This document shows, one piece after another, positions 9,588-19,402 of a DNA stretch of 64,000 bases. The DNA comes from Tanticharoenia sakaeratensis NBRC 103193. Lineage in GTDB: Bacteria; Pseudomonadota; Alphaproteobacteria; Acetobacterales; Acetobacteraceae. Location of the stretch: NCBI RefSeq assembly GCF_000963885.1, contig NZ_BALE01000009.1:186001-250000 (forward strand), written 5' to 3'. The translations under genes and the position numbers were made by a program. Positions within the stretch are counted from its first letter, which is position 1, and every line of letters begins with the position of its first letter. Under the pieces are notes generated by a model that had not been told where the DNA came from, made no database searches, and was given only the letters and a program-made list of their open reading frames with translations.

Positions 9588-11348
9588 TCAGGCAAGGGGA
9601 GCGCAGGCGCGGGCAAGCCATTCCGCGACGTCGGGCTCGAGCGTCCCGGCAAGATGGCGCTGCACCTGCGCGTGATAGGCGTCGATCCACTGGACCTCGT
9701 CCGGAGACAGCAGTTCGGGCGCAATAAGAATTCGGGCGAACGGCGCGAAAGTCAGCGTCTCGAACTCAAGAAACTTCTCCGGTGCCACGCTCGAGGCGCG
9801 CACCAGCAGCAGGTTCTCGATGCGCATGCCGAACGCGCCGGGGCGGTAGAAACCCGGCTCGTTCGAGATGATCATGCCCGGTTCAAGCGCGACCGGCCTC
9901 GGCACGGCCGAGATGTTGCACGGCCCTTCGTGAACCGAGAGATACGACCCGATCCCGTGACCCGTGCCATGATCATAGTCGAGGCCGGCCTGCCACAGCG
10001 CCATGCGGGCGAGCGTATCGAGACGGTGTCCGGTCGTGCCGGCCGGGAAGCGCGCACGTGACAGGGCAATGTTGCCCTTGAGCACGCGCGTATAGGCCTC
10101 CCGCACATCGTTGCCGGGCAGACCGGGACCCGACCACAGGGTGCGTGTGACGTCGGTCGTGCCGCTGCGATACTGGCCGCCGCTGTCGATCAGATAGATC
10201 TCGTTCTCGGCCAGCACCCGGTCACGACCTTCTGCCGCCCGGTAATGGATCACGGCGCCGTTCGGCCCCGCGCCCGAGATCGCCTCGAAGCTTTCGCCTA
10301 GATACCGCGGCGACTGGGCCCGGAATGCGTTGAGCTTCGCCGACAGTGCCGTCTCGTGCTGCCCGGTGCCATGCCGTTCAAACCAGTACAGGAACCGCAC
10401 CAGGGCCACGCTGTCCAGTGCATGGGCCGCACGGGCGCCTTCCTGTTCGACGGCATTCTTGCGGGCCTTCGGCAGGGTGCACGGATCGCCGCCTGCCTTG
10501 GGATGGGCCGCAGCCGTTTCCAGGCGATGCGCGAACCATTGCGGCGTCGTCGCGCGATCGAGGCGCACGGTCTTGTGGCACAGGGCGTCCAGCGACAGCT
10601 CCAGATGGTCCGGTGCATGGACGCGTACGCTGTCGCCGAAGCTCGCGAGAACGTCCTCATCGAGACGGTTGCGGTCGATGAACACATCCACGGAGGCATC
10701 GTCGCGCAGGATGGCGAAGGCCAGCGCGACGGGCGTGCAGGGCACATCGTCGGCGCGGATATTCAGGAGCCACGCGACCGACGTGGTGTCGCACAGAACG
10801 AAGGCCTGCTCTCCTGCGGCCTTGAGTTCTCCAGCCAGTCGCGCCCGCTTGGATGCACTCGATTCGCCGCTGAGGTCGTCCGGCTGCAACGTGACCCGGC
10901 TGGCGGGCGGCGCAGGGCGGTCCGCCCACACGGCGTCGATCGGGTTCGCATCGAGCGGCACGAGTTCGACCCCGGGTGCTCGAACGATATCGAGCATGGA
11001 CTCGCTCATGAGCTTCGGATCGTAGCCGACCTTCAGGCCCTTCGCGTGTTCCGCAAGCCATGCCGACGGCGGCTCCAGCGTGACATGGCGTCGCTGCCAG
11101 ATCGCATCGTCCACCTGATCCGCCATCTGCGTCACGTAGCGGCCGTCCGAAAATACGGCGCCGGCATCGCGCAGGAGGATCGCGAGGCCCGCGCTGCCGG
11201 TGAAGCCCGTCAGCCACGCAAGGCGCTCGGCGCAGGCCGGGACGTACTCGCCCAGATGCTCGTCGCCGCGCGGCAGGATGAATCCGTCGACACCGGCTGC
11301 GGCGAGCCGGTCGCGCACCAGGGCAGGGCGTTCGGCAAGCTGGGTCAT
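9588..11348 (-). CDS. pepP: Xaa-Pro aminopeptidase (aminopeptidase P, M24B)
   Basis: The 586-residue protein has two creatinase-like N-terminal domains and a C-terminal pita-bread metallopeptidase domain. The five metal ligands sit in recognisable motifs: YLIDSGGQYRSGTTDVTRTL (two Asp), GTGHGIGSYLSVHEGP (His), SNEPGFY (Glu) and MRIENLLLV (Glu). It removes an N-terminal residue preceding proline in the cytoplasm. The ATG at 11348 overlaps the stop of the acetyltransferase gene (ATGA), which favours it over in-frame codons inside that gene. Its length matches the long three-domain aminopeptidase P type. Confidence 0.93.
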   Translation of the reverse strand: MTQLAERPALVRDRLAAAGVDGFILPRGDEHLGEYVPACAERLAWLTGFTGSAGLAILLRDAGAVFSDGRYVTQMADQVDDAIWQRRHVTLEPPSAWLAEHAKGLKVGYDPKLMSESMLDIVRAPGVELVPLDANPIDAVWADRPAPPASRVTLQPDDLSGESSASKRARLAGELKAAGEQAFVLCDTTSVAWLLNIRADDVPCTPVALAFAILRDDASVDVFIDRNRLDEDVLASFGDSVRVHAPDHLELSLDALCHKTVRLDRATTPQWFAHRLETAAAHPKAGGDPCTLPKARKNAVEQEGARAAHALDSVALVRFLYWFERHGTGQHETALSAKLNAFRAQSPRYLGESFEAISGAGPNGAVIHYRAAEGRDRVLAENEIYLIDSGGQYRSGTTDVTRTLWSGPGLPGNDVREAYTRVLKGNIALSRARFPAGTTGHRLDTLARMALWQAGLDYDHGTGHGIGSYLSVHEGPCNISAVPRPVALEPGMIISNEPGFYRPGAFGMRIENLLLVRASSVAPEKFLEFETLTFAPFARILIAPELLSPDEVQWIDAYHAQVQRHLAGTLEPDVAEWLARACAPLA

Positions 11349-11878
11349 GGCTGATGTGGCTCCGGCTGTGACTGATCGAGCAGACGATACATCAAGAGAA
11401 GATCGAGCCAACGGCCGAACTTCTGGCCCACCTGAGGCAGGACGGCCGACTCGGTGAAGCCTGCCGCGCGATGCAATGCGATGGACGGTGCGTTGTCCGC
11501 CGTGATCGCCCCGATCATGATGTGAAAACCCTGTGCCGTCGCCTCCGCGATCAGGGCGTCCAGCAGCATTCGCCCGATGCCGCATCCGCGCGCATTGGCC
11601 GCGACATAGACCGAATGCTCGATCGTGCGGCGATAACCCTCGTACAACCGGAACGGACCGTAGGATCCGAAGCCGAGAACCGTCTCAGCCGCGTCGGTTG
11701 CGACCAGAACCGGCAGCCCCGCCTTTGTGCGGTCGGCAAACCACGCGGCCCGCTGGTCACGCGTCATAGGGCTGATCGCCCAGATTGCATCGGAATGGGC
11801 GATCGCATCGTTCGTAATAGTGAGGATCGCATCCAGATCCCCATCACGGGCAGCGCGCAGGATTACGGTGCCAATCAC
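11345..11878 (-). CDS. GNAT acetyltransferase, phosphinothricin/amino-acid N-acyltransferase type
   Basis: This is a 177-residue single GNAT domain. It contains AILTITNDAIAHSDAIW, the acetyl-CoA loop in VYVAANARGCGIGRMLLDAL, and HIMIGAITADNAPSIALHRAAGF with VGQKFGRWLDLLLM, the signature of the phosphinothricin/L-amino-acid N-acyltransferase (MnaT-like) group. It likely acetylates methionine sulfone or sulfoximine-like amino acids. The GTG at 11878 is chosen because it follows the prmA stop by 4 bases; there is no strong ribosome site, which fits coupling. It sits between prmA and pepP in a tight operon. Confidence 0.85.
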   Translation of the reverse strand: MIGTVILRAARDGDLDAILTITNDAIAHSDAIWAISPMTRDQRAAWFADRTKAGLPVLVATDAAETVLGFGSYGPFRLYEGYRRTIEHSVYVAANARGCGIGRMLLDALIAEATAQGFHIMIGAITADNAPSIALHRAAGFTESAVLPQVGQKFGRWLDLLLMYRLLDQSQPEPHQP

Positions 11879-11882
11879 GGCA

Positions 11883-12794
11883 TCAGCCACGGCGACGCAG
11901 CACGAGCGTGCTCCATTCCCCTTCGTGCAGCCAGCGTTCCAGCACGAGCCCTTGCCTGCGATGGGCGGCCAGCACCATGCGTCCCTGACTGCGCAAAAGC
12001 CCGGCCAGGATCGCCGTGCCGCCGGGCGCCAAGTGCTGCGCGAGGTCGGCCGCCATGCGGCACAGCGGGCGCGCGAGGATATTTGCGAACACGAGATCAT
12101 AGGGCGCGTTCTGCGCGACCGCCTGCGTCCGCCACCCGTTCCCGAGTTCCGCACGCACCAGCGTTCCGATGCCATTCAGGCGGGCGTTGCTGCGTGCGAC
12201 CCGAACCGACCATGGTTCGATGTCGACCGCGAGCACCGGCTTGCGCAGGAACATCGCGGCAGCCATCGCGAGAATGCCCGAGCCGCAGCCCATGTCGAGA
12301 ATCCGCGACGGATTGCGATATGCCACCATCTCGAGCGCGCGGAGGCAGCCGCGCGTCGAACCGTGCTCGCCCGAGCCGAAGGCGACACCCGCATCCAGCA
12401 CGATCGTCAGTCGGCGTGAGGCACGCTCGGGTGGCAGATGCGTGCCGCGTATGGCAAATCTGCGGCCGACATCCTGCTGCGGGAAGGCATCATAGGTGCG
12501 TGCCAGCCAGCCTTCGGCCTCGGTGCGCGTGCGGGTCAGCTCGGCATCTTCGCCCGTGATGGTGCGCGCGATGGACAGCGCGTCGGCCAGTAGCTCCTCG
12601 CCGTGGCCGATGTCCTTCACGCCCTCGATGCGCCAGTATTTCTGGGCGTCGTCCGCCTCGAAAATGCCGATCGTCGTGCAGGCGACCGACAACGCCTCCT
12701 CGAACAGGGGCACGGCCGCTTCCAGCACGGTGACCGATATCGTCTCCAGAGCCGAGGCGTGCCGTCGCACTTCCCCCGGGCCGAGCAGCCTCAC
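11883..12794 (-). CDS. prmA: Ribosomal protein L11 methyltransferase
   Basis: The 303-residue protein has an N-terminal ferredoxin-like substrate domain and a Rossmann methyltransferase domain. The hallmark VAFGSGEHGSTRGCL and the SAM-binding ILDMGCGSGILAMAA are present, followed by LVFANILARPL, where PrmA usually has an NPPF-like catalytic loop. It trimethylates L11 using SAM. The GTG start overlaps the helicase stop (GTGA), indicating translational coupling within the pcrA-prmA-GNAT-pepP run. Confidence 0.93.
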   Translation of the reverse strand: MRLLGPGEVRRHASALETISVTVLEAAVPLFEEALSVACTTIGIFEADDAQKYWRIEGVKDIGHGEELLADALSIARTITGEDAELTRTRTEAEGWLARTYDAFPQQDVGRRFAIRGTHLPPERASRRLTIVLDAGVAFGSGEHGSTRGCLRALEMVAYRNPSRILDMGCGSGILAMAAAMFLRKPVLAVDIEPWSVRVARSNARLNGIGTLVRAELGNGWRTQAVAQNAPYDLVFANILARPLCRMAADLAQHLAPGGTAILAGLLRSQGRMVLAAHRRQGLVLERWLHEGEWSTLVLRRRG

Positions 12795-15070
12795 GATGCC
12801 AGCTCCACGAAACCCGCCATCACCCGCTTCTCACCCGCCTTCTCGAAATTGATTGCCAACCGGTCGTCATCGACCCCGATGACGACGCCGTAGCCGAATT
12901 TCTGATGAAACACACGTGCGCCAAGCGGAATGTTTGTGGAGGGTTTCGGCAGCACGTCGGTCACGCGCGGTATGCGCGGTTCGTTCCGGCTTGCGGCCCG
13001 CGCATGGATCGGCCCGGCCGTGAAGACCGAAGGGGCATTGGCAAGCTGACGCCGCTCGGTCATCGCCTGGCCGCGATGCTCGACATGCTCGGACGGAATT
13101 TCCTCGATGAAACGCGAGGGGATCGCGCTCTGCCAGTTGGCATAGATGCGGCGGTTCGCAGCATGAAGAATGATCGCACGCTTGCGGGCACGCGTCAGGC
13201 CGACATAGGCGAGCCTGCGTTCTTCCTCGAGGCCCTTGTTGCCGCCTTCATCCATCGTGCGCTGGGACGGGAATACGCCTTCCTCCCAGCCGGGCAGGAA
13301 CACGGTGTCGAACTCCAGGCCCTTGGCACCATGCAGCGTCATCAGGCTGATCTTGTCGTTGCCCGAGTTGTCCTCGGCGTCCATGACGAGGGAGACATGC
13401 TCGAGAAAGCCCGCCAGCGAGCCGAAATCGGTCAGGGCGCGGATCAGTTCGCGAATATTGTCCAGCCGCCCCGGCGCTTCGGGCGACTTGTCGTTGCGCC
13501 ACATGGCCAGATACTGGCTATCCTCCAGCATCCGCTCGACCACGACGACATGCCCGTCGGACGACAGCCGGTCGCGTGCGTGATCGAAGACATCCATGAG
13601 TTCGCGCAGCGCCTCGCGGGCCTTGCCCTTGATTGCGTTGGTCTCGAGCTGATGCGCGACAGCGGCACTCAGCGGCACGCCAAGCGCGCGCGCCTGCACG
13701 TAGAGTTTCTGCAGCGCGGCGGTGCCGACGCCCCGACGCGGCACATTGATGATCCGCTCGAACGCAAGATCGTCCGCCGGCTGAGCAAGGACGCGCATGT
13801 AGGCCATCGCATCGCGGATTTCGGCACGCTCATAGAACCGCAGGCCCCCGACGACGCGATAGGGCAAGCCGAGCGTCATCAGCCGTTCCTCGAAGGGGCG
13901 CGTCTGGAAACCGGCCCGCATCAGGATCGCAATCTCGGACAGAGGATGGCCATCGGCGCGCAGTTGCTCGATGGCGCCCGCCACGATCCGCGCTTCCTCA
14001 TCCGAATCCCAGACCCCGATGACCTGCACGCGCTCGCCGGTCGCGTCCTCGCGTCCGGAGCGGAGCGTCTTGCCGAGACGTCCGTCGTTGTGGGCGATCA
14101 GCCCGGCCGCAGCGGCAAGGATCTGCTCGGTCGACCGATAATTGCGCTCCAGACGGACAATCTTCGCGCCCGGATAGTCGTGCTCGAACCGCAGGATGTT
14201 TTCGACTTCGGCCCCGCGCCAGGAATAGATCGACTGGTCGTCATCGCCGACGCAGGCGATATTGGACGGGCCCTGGTCGCGTTTCGCCAGAAGACGCAGC
14301 CACAGATGCTGGATCGTGTTGGTGTCCTGATACTCGTCCACCAGGATATAGCGGAAATAGCGGTGATACTGTGCCAGCACATCCGGCTGTGTCCGCAGGA
14401 TCTCCAGCATGTGCAGCATCAGATCGCCGAAATCGCACGCATTCAGCGCAACCAGCCGGTCCTGATATTCACCATAGATCCGCCGCGCGATGCCGTTGCC
14501 CGCGTAATCCGTATCCTCGGCCGGCGTGATCCGCGCAGGCGTCAGGCCACGGTCCTTCCAGCGCTGGATGACACCAAGCAAACCCTGCGGAGGCCAACGC
14601 TTGGTATCGATCCGATAGGGCTCCATGATCTGCTTGAGCAGGCGGATCTGATCGTCGGTGTCGAGGATCGTGAAGTTCTGGCGCAGGCCTACGTATTCGG
14701 CATGACGCCGCAGCATGCGCGCGCAGATCGCATGGAACGTGCCGAGCCAAAGCCCCTCCGGCGGCGTACCGAGAAGAGCGCCCACGCGCTCGCGCATCTC
14801 GCGCGCTGCCTTGTTCGTGAAGGTCACGGCCAGGATCTGGTTCGGCCGCGCGCGTCCGGTCAGCAGGATGTGGGCGAAACGCGTCGTCAGCACGCGAGTC
14901 TTGCCGGTGCCGGCACCTGCGAGAATCAGGAGCGGGCCTTCGGTCGTCTCGATCGCGAGACGCTGCTCGGGATTCAGCCGATCGAGATAGTCGCTGGCTG
15001 GCGCCGGAGCCGGATCCTGACTGGTCAGGCCGGAGAAGATGTCGGAAAGTTGGGTCACGCCCATCATCAT
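12791..15070 (-). CDS. pcrA: UvrD/PcrA-family DNA helicase
   Basis: This is a 759-residue superfamily 1A helicase. The Q-motif LNPEQRLAI, Walker A LAGAGTGKT, motif II DEYQD, and motifs CVGDDDQSIYSWRGA, LERNYRST, TLHGAKGLEFDTVFLPGWEEG and EERRLAYVGLTRAR follow in order. The C-terminal Tudor-like module (VFHQKFGYGVV) is typical of PcrA and alphaproteobacterial UvrD. It unwinds DNA 3'-5' in excision repair and clears RecA or RNA polymerase. Three consecutive ATG codons (15064, 15067, 15070) and a TTG at 15124 are possible starts, none with a clear ribosome site. It is divergent from radC with under 20 bp between. Confidence 0.94.
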   Translation of the reverse strand: MMMGVTQLSDIFSGLTSQDPAPAPASDYLDRLNPEQRLAIETTEGPLLILAGAGTGKTRVLTTRFAHILLTGRARPNQILAVTFTNKAAREMRERVGALLGTPPEGLWLGTFHAICARMLRRHAEYVGLRQNFTILDTDDQIRLLKQIMEPYRIDTKRWPPQGLLGVIQRWKDRGLTPARITPAEDTDYAGNGIARRIYGEYQDRLVALNACDFGDLMLHMLEILRTQPDVLAQYHRYFRYILVDEYQDTNTIQHLWLRLLAKRDQGPSNIACVGDDDQSIYSWRGAEVENILRFEHDYPGAKIVRLERNYRSTEQILAAAAGLIAHNDGRLGKTLRSGREDATGERVQVIGVWDSDEEARIVAGAIEQLRADGHPLSEIAILMRAGFQTRPFEERLMTLGLPYRVVGGLRFYERAEIRDAMAYMRVLAQPADDLAFERIINVPRRGVGTAALQKLYVQARALGVPLSAAVAHQLETNAIKGKAREALRELMDVFDHARDRLSSDGHVVVVERMLEDSQYLAMWRNDKSPEAPGRLDNIRELIRALTDFGSLAGFLEHVSLVMDAEDNSGNDKISLMTLHGAKGLEFDTVFLPGWEEGVFPSQRTMDEGGNKGLEEERRLAYVGLTRARKRAIILHAANRRIYANWQSAIPSRFIEEIPSEHVEHRGQAMTERRQLANAPSVFTAGPIHARAASRNEPRIPRVTDVLPKPSTNIPLGARVFHQKFGYGVVIGVDDDRLAINFEKAGEKRVMAGFVELAS

Positions 15071-15086
15071 AGAGGCACCCGCCCGC

Positions 15087-15785
15087 ATGGCCAACGCAGG
15101 ATCGGCTGCAAGCATGTTCAGCAATACCGGCCCGCAAGGCCACCGTGCCCGGATGCGCGCACGCGTCCTTGCCGCAGGCGCCCAGTCGCTTGCCGACTAT
15201 GAAGTGCTGGAAATGCTGCTGTTCTTCGGCATTCCCCGGCGCGACACCAAGCCGCTGGCCAAGGCGCTGATCAATGAATTCGGCAGCCTGTTCGCCGTAT
15301 TGCGGGCGCCGACACGCGCGCTCAGGGCGGCGTCCCTGTCGGACGATGCGATCCGGGCCCTCAGGCTGGTTCCGGTCATGGCCGAGCGCCTTGCCGGCGC
15401 GGAGGCCCGCGCCCGTCCGCCTCTCGGCAACTGGGACCAGTTGCTCGGCTATCTCGATCTGGCGTTGCAGGGCGCCGTCTCTGGTCAGTTCCGGGTCCTG
15501 TTCCTTGACAACCGGAACATGCTGCTGGCCGATGAGGCGATTGCCGAGGCCGATCGGGACGACATGACCCGTGCGATCTTCCGGCGTGCGCTGGCGCTGC
15601 ATGCAACGGCCCTGATTGCAATCCAGCCGAGCGACGGCACGGATCTGTCCGATCAGGCTGATGCCCGCGCCGACCTCGTCTCGAAGATGGCACTGCGGTC
15701 CGGGGCGCTGTCGATCACGGTCCATGACGTCATGATCGTCGGACCGGGAAACTGGCTCAGCCTGCGGCAGGAAGGCCGCCTGTAG
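15087..15785 (+). CDS. RadC-family (UPF0758) paralogue with degenerate JAB/MPN site
   Basis: The 232-residue protein has the RadC N-terminal helix-hairpin-helix region (GHRARMRAR, LADYEVLEMLLFFGIPRRDTKPLAKAL) and a C-terminal JAB domain. At the metal site the family's HNHPSGDPTPS is replaced by IQPSDGTDLSD, so both histidines of the HxH ligand pair are lost. The upstream Glu (LLADEAIAE) and the later Asp (QADARAD) remain. The C-terminal VHDVMIVGPGNWLSLRQ aligns with the usual DHLIIG...SFRE end. It is probably catalytically inactive. A canonical paralogue lies 0.9 kb away. The ATG at 15114 is an alternative start. Confidence 0.85.
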   Translation: MANAGSAASMFSNTGPQGHRARMRARVLAAGAQSLADYEVLEMLLFFGIPRRDTKPLAKALINEFGSLFAVLRAPTRALRAASLSDDAIRALRLVPVMAERLAGAEARARPPLGNWDQLLGYLDLALQGAVSGQFRVLFLDNRNMLLADEAIAEADRDDMTRAIFRRALALHATALIAIQPSDGTDLSDQADARADLVSKMALRSGALSITVHDVMIVGPGNWLSLRQEGRL

Positions 15786-15914
15786 GACGCCCCGACAGGA
15801 CAGGTGCGACCTGGCAGACCGGTCCGCCAACAAACCGTCTCGTCAGCAGGCAGCGATGATGCGTGTGGTCCGGCAGTAAAGCGGCCAACGACGAATCGGC
15901 CTTCGCAACGGCTC

Positions 15915-16616
15915 TCAGGCGGTGTGCGCCGCAGACAGCCGCAACTGCCGCTCGATCGCATCGGGCAGGCCGTCGGGCACCGTGACGATCGCATCCGCCC
16001 CGGCCTCGGTAAGCTCCGCTTCCCCACCATAGCCCCACAGGACACCGATCGCGCGCATAGCGTTCGCATGCGCGCCGGAGATATCGAAGCGACGATCGCC
16101 GATCATGACGCAGCGCTCCGGGCGCAGGTCGTGATCGCGCAGGATGCCTGCGATCATTTCCGGCTTTTCGGCACCCGTATCGTCCGGGTTCGCTCCGCAG
16201 ATGGCGTCGAAACAGGCATCGAGGCCATGCCGGGCCAGGATCTGGCGCGCCAGCACCGCCGGCTTCGACGTCGCAAGATAAAGCTTGGTCTCCGAGGCGG
16301 ACAGTGCTTCGAGATAGCTTGCCATGTGCGGGAACAGCGGCGTGCTCGGAACGCCGACATCCTGATAGAACGCGCGGTAGAGTGCGATAGCGTGGTCAGT
16401 CCGGGTATCGCCGTAATGCGCGATGACCTGACCGATCAAATCGGCCAGCGGTGGCCCAACGACCCAGGTGAGGTCCACGGAGCGGTCCGGCTCATGACCG
16501 AGTTCCGCAATCACACGATGAATGGTCGCGATGATTCCTGCGCGACTATCAATGATCGTGCCATCGAGATCGAACAGAACGGCTGTCCGCTCGGGCAGCG
16601 ACGTAAATATTGTCAT
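15915..16616 (-). CDS. HAD-superfamily phosphatase, phosphoglycolate phosphatase-like
   Basis: The 233-residue HAD hydrolase has motif I VLFDLDGTIID (nucleophile and acid/base Asp), motif II LATSKP, the motif III Lys in GAEKPEMI, and motif IV VMIGDRRFDISGA. A helical cap occupies about residues 35-100, as in Gph and pyrophosphatase PpaX relatives. Likely substrates are 2-phosphoglycolate, including that released from DNA 3' ends during repair, or another small phosphoester. Its place between two radC-family genes is suggestive of repair but not proof. Confidence 0.85.
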   Translation of the reverse strand: MTIFTSLPERTAVLFDLDGTIIDSRAGIIATIHRVIAELGHEPDRSVDLTWVVGPPLADLIGQVIAHYGDTRTDHAIALYRAFYQDVGVPSTPLFPHMASYLEALSASETKLYLATSKPAVLARQILARHGLDACFDAICGANPDDTGAEKPEMIAGILRDHDLRPERCVMIGDRRFDISGAHANAMRAIGVLWGYGGEAELTEAGADAIVTVPDGLPDAIERQLRLSAAHTA

Positions 16617-16676
16617 GATGCCATCCTAGCACGCATGATCTGATCTTGCGCCAGTGCCCGACAGCAGAGCCGAATC

Positions 16677-17453
16677 TTGAGCGATACACCTCCCGATCGA
16701 CCGGTCCCCGCCAGCGGCTTTCGAGATGCGGGCGGCTTTCGCGGCAATATCACGACCCTGCAGGCGGCCTTGCCTGACGAGGCACCGCCGCCTGATCCGA
16801 AACAGGCCCTGCTGACCGGACGCGCGCGTTATCTGGATGACGCAGACATCCTGGCCCTGACGCTCGAGATTGTGACTGCGAGCGCGCGCAGCACCTCACA
16901 GTCTCCGGAAATTCTGGCCGGCACGCTTCTCGAGCGGTTCGGCTCGGCGGCCGGCACGTTATCCGCGAGCGAGCAGGCGCTGGCAGGCGTCAGCCAACTT
17001 GGGCGTCACGTCGTGCCGGGACTGCGCCTGTTGCAGGAGGCAGCACTCCGGTACAACCGGGCACGTCTGGACGCATCGGATATCCTGTCCAACCCACAGA
17101 CCTTGCTGGATTATCTGACTGCACGTCTGGCACGCGAAAGCGTCGAACAGTTCCGGATCGTGTTTCTCGACGCACGCGGCGCGCTTCTCGCCGACGAGGC
17201 ACAGGCCCGAGGCACCGTGAACCACACGCCGGTCTATCCCCGTGAAGTCGCGCGCCGGGCAATGGAGCTGAATGCGGCCAGCATCGTCTTGGTCCACAAC
17301 CACCCTAGCGGCGATCCGACACCCTCGGAGGCGGATTTCCAGATGACGACCATGGTCCGAAACGCAGCCGATACCATCGGTGTCGAAGTCGTCGATCACC
17401 TGATCATCGGCAACGGCCGCCATGTAAGCTTCCGCGAACTCGGCGCATTATAG
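16677..17453 (+). CDS. radC: DNA repair protein RadC family (UPF0758), intact JAB/MPN site
   Basis: The 258-residue protein carries the complete RadC core. It has a helix-hairpin-helix region at about residues 75-135, then LLADEAQARGTVNHTPVYPREV with the catalytic Glu, and VHNHPSGDPTPSEADF with the HxH and Asp ligands of a JAMM metallo-site. It ends VVDHLIIGNGRHVSFREL. The biochemical role of RadC is unsettled; a repair role in E. coli was withdrawn. TTG at 16677 is the only reasonable start in frame. The 3' end overlaps convergent purK by six bases. Confidence 0.93.
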   Translation: MSDTPPDRPVPASGFRDAGGFRGNITTLQAALPDEAPPPDPKQALLTGRARYLDDADILALTLEIVTASARSTSQSPEILAGTLLERFGSAAGTLSASEQALAGVSQLGRHVVPGLRLLQEAALRYNRARLDASDILSNPQTLLDYLTARLARESVEQFRIVFLDARGALLADEAQARGTVNHTPVYPREVARRAMELNAASIVLVHNHPSGDPTPSEADFQMTTMVRNAADTIGVEVVDHLIIGNGRHVSFRELGAL

Positions 17454-18572
17454 CGCCGCGAGCGGACCCAGCGCATCAGCGATGCCGAACAGTCCCGGCA
17501 ATCCGCCTTTTGGGAAGATCAGATTGACATGGCCCATCTTGCGCCCCGGCCTTGCTGAGTCCTTGCCATAAAGATGCAGCGCAAGTCCTTCGGTTTGAAG
17601 GATTTCCGGGCACAAGGCCATCGCATCCGGCCCCACCAGGTTTTTCATCGCTGCGTCGGCAAAACGCGACGGATCGGGCATCGGCAGATTGGCAACGGCC
17701 CGGACATGCATCTCGAACTGGTCGATGAGACAGGCATTCATCGTCCAGTGTCCGGAGTTATGCGGACGCGGCGCGATCTCGTTGACCAACAGGGCATCGT
17801 CCGACGTCTGGAACATCTCGACGCCCATGATGCCGACCAGATCGAGTGCCACGGCCAACTGCATGGCCAGTGCAGCGGCATCGGCCGCGACGTCGTTCGT
17901 CACCTGAGCCGGTGCCAGGCTCAGGTCGAGAATTCCATTGGCGTGATGGTTCTCGGTGACGGCGAATGTGCGGCAATTGCCGTCCGTTCCTCGGGCCACC
18001 ATGACGCTCAGTTCACGGGCAAAATCGACGACGGCCTCGGCCACCATCGGGTAAGGCAGCGCGCCGTGATCGAGGCAGGCCAGATCATCCGCCGAGCGAA
18101 TGCGGAACTGCCCTTTTCCGTCGTAGCCGCCACGCGCCGACTTCAGGATCAGCGGCAGGCCCAGTGTCGCCACTGCAGTGTCGATGTCGGCTTCTTCGTG
18201 GACCGGCTTCCATGGCGCGATCCGAAGACCCGCTGCTTCCAGGGACTGCTTTTCGATGATCCGATCCTGGCTGAGCGCAAGGATCCGGCCTGCGGGCCGC
18301 ACCGGACGCATGGTCTCGAGCAGTTCGAGCCCTTCTGCGCTGATGTTCTCGAATTCAAACGTCACGACATCGACCGCTTCCGCGAACCGGCGCAGCACGT
18401 CAGGGTCGTCATAAGCGCCGATCGTCGCGCTGGAGGCGACCTGCAGGGCAGGTGCATCGGCTTCGGGCGTCAGGATATGCACACGCAGGCCCAGCCGTTG
18501 GGCAGCGACCGCCGACATACGTCCCAGTTGACCGCCACCGATAATCCCGATGGTGCGAACAGTCGACGTCAC
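17448..18572 (-). CDS. purK: 5-(carboxyamino)imidazole ribonucleotide synthase
   Basis: The 374-residue ATP-grasp enzyme begins with the phosphate-binding [12 protein letters not shown]. It then shows [23 protein letters not shown] in the ATP-grasp core, and [13 protein letters not shown] near the C-terminus. It carboxylates AIR to N5-CAIR with ATP and bicarbonate in purine synthesis. The GTG start overlaps the purE stop (GTGA), so purE and purK are coupled and their products act in consecutive steps. Confidence 0.96.
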   Translation of the reverse strand: MTSTVRTIGIIGGGQLGRMSAVAAQRLGLRVHILTPEADAPALQVASSATIGAYDDPDVLRRFAEAVDVVTFEFENISAEGLELLETMRPVRPAGRILALSQDRIIEKQSLEAAGLRIAPWKPVHEEADIDTAVATLGLPLILKSARGGYDGKGQFRIRSADDLACLDHGALPYPMVAEAVVDFARELSVMVARGTDGNCRTFAVTENHHANGILDLSLAPAQVTNDVAADAAALAMQLAVALDLVGIMGVEMFQTSDDALLVNEIAPRPHNSGHWTMNACLIDQFEMHVRAVANLPMPDPSRFADAAMKNLVGPDAMALCPEILQTEGLALHLYGKDSARPGRKMGHVNLIFPKGGLPGLFGIADALGPLAAL

Positions 18573-19105
18573 GCCTCGGGTTCGTCCGCAACGGATGCCG
18601 TGCGCATGGCGCGCCAGGCCTCGAGACGGGCCTCGAGCACAGGGTTGGACAGCGACAGGATGGATGCCGCCAGCAGGGCCGCGTTGATCGCGCCGGCCTT
18701 GCCGATGGCAAGCGTGCCGACCGGAACGCCGCCGGGCATCTGGACGATCGACAGCAGGCTGTCCATACCCTTCAATGCCGCACTCTCAACGGGCACGCCA
18801 AGCACCGGCAGATGAGTCCAGGCCGCGCACATGCCCGGCAGGTGGGCGGCACCCCCGGCACCGGCGATAAGGACACGAAGACCGCGGCCACGCGCATCGC
18901 GGGCATAGCTCATCATCCGGTCAGGCGTGCGATGGGCCGAGACGATCCGGCGCTCATGCGCGATCTCGAGTTCATCCAGAACACCCACGCAGTGACGCAT
19001 CGTTTCCCAGTCGGACTGGGATCCCATGATCACGCCGACAAGCGGCGTGACATCACCATCGATCGTGGGATCAGCGGGGTCGGACAGGGTCTGTGTTTCG
19101 CTCAT
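18569..19105 (-). CDS. purE: N5-carboxyaminoimidazole ribonucleotide mutase
   Basis: The 178-residue class I PurE has [14 protein letters not shown] (substrate phosphate loop), [13 protein letters not shown] with the catalytic His, and [11 protein letters not shown]. It converts N5-CAIR to CAIR, using the purK product. Its ATG overlaps the stop of a DUF465 gene and its stop overlaps purK, making a three-gene coupled unit. The N-terminal ~20 residues are an unconserved extension. Confidence 0.96.
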   Translation of the reverse strand: MSETQTLSDPADPTIDGDVTPLVGVIMGSQSDWETMRHCVGVLDELEIAHERRIVSAHRTPDRMMSYARDARGRGLRVLIAGAGGAAHLPGMCAAWTHLPVLGVPVESAALKGMDSLLSIVQMPGGVPVGTLAIGKAGAINAALLAASILSLSNPVLEARLEAWRAMRTASVADEPEA

Positions 19106-19302
19106 GCGATGTCATCCGGAATCATGCGGGTCTCGATCCAGGAGATCTCGTCCTTCAGCAGCAGCTTGCGCTTCTTCAGACGCTGGAGCTGGAGCTGGTT
19201 GAGCGGATGGGTCACCAGCCGCTCGATCACCGTATCGAGGTCGCGATGCTCGCTGCGCAGCTCGTGCAGCTTGCGCAGCATGGTCTCGCGGTCTGTCAGC
19301 AT
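19102..19302 (-). CDS. DUF465/YdcH-family small coiled-coil protein
   Basis: The 66-residue protein is almost entirely helical and charged. [11 protein letters not shown] and [12 protein letters not shown] are the recognisable DUF465 (PF04325) elements. Function is unknown in the family. The ATG at 19302 is preferred over the GTG at 19308 because AGGG lies five bases before it. It overlaps purE by four bases, so it is co-translated with purine genes, but no functional link is known. Confidence 0.85.
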   Translation of the reverse strand: MLTDRETMLRKLHELRSEHRDLDTVIERLVTHPLNQLQLQRLKKRKLLLKDEISWIETRMIPDDIA

Positions 19303-19402
19303 CGCCACCCTATGATTGCAATCGGTCAGTCGATCCGGCGCGAGGACGCCGAAGCCTTACGGGCCGCATAGCACGGCCTGTTCATCACTTCGAGGATGCC
19401 GA

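Noticed and set aside
12905-15202. Very long open frame on the plus strand opposite the helicase gene
   Set aside because: It is a GC-rich mirror of pcrA: no domain is recognisable, His/Arg/Gln content is extreme, and the opposite strand carries all helicase motifs.
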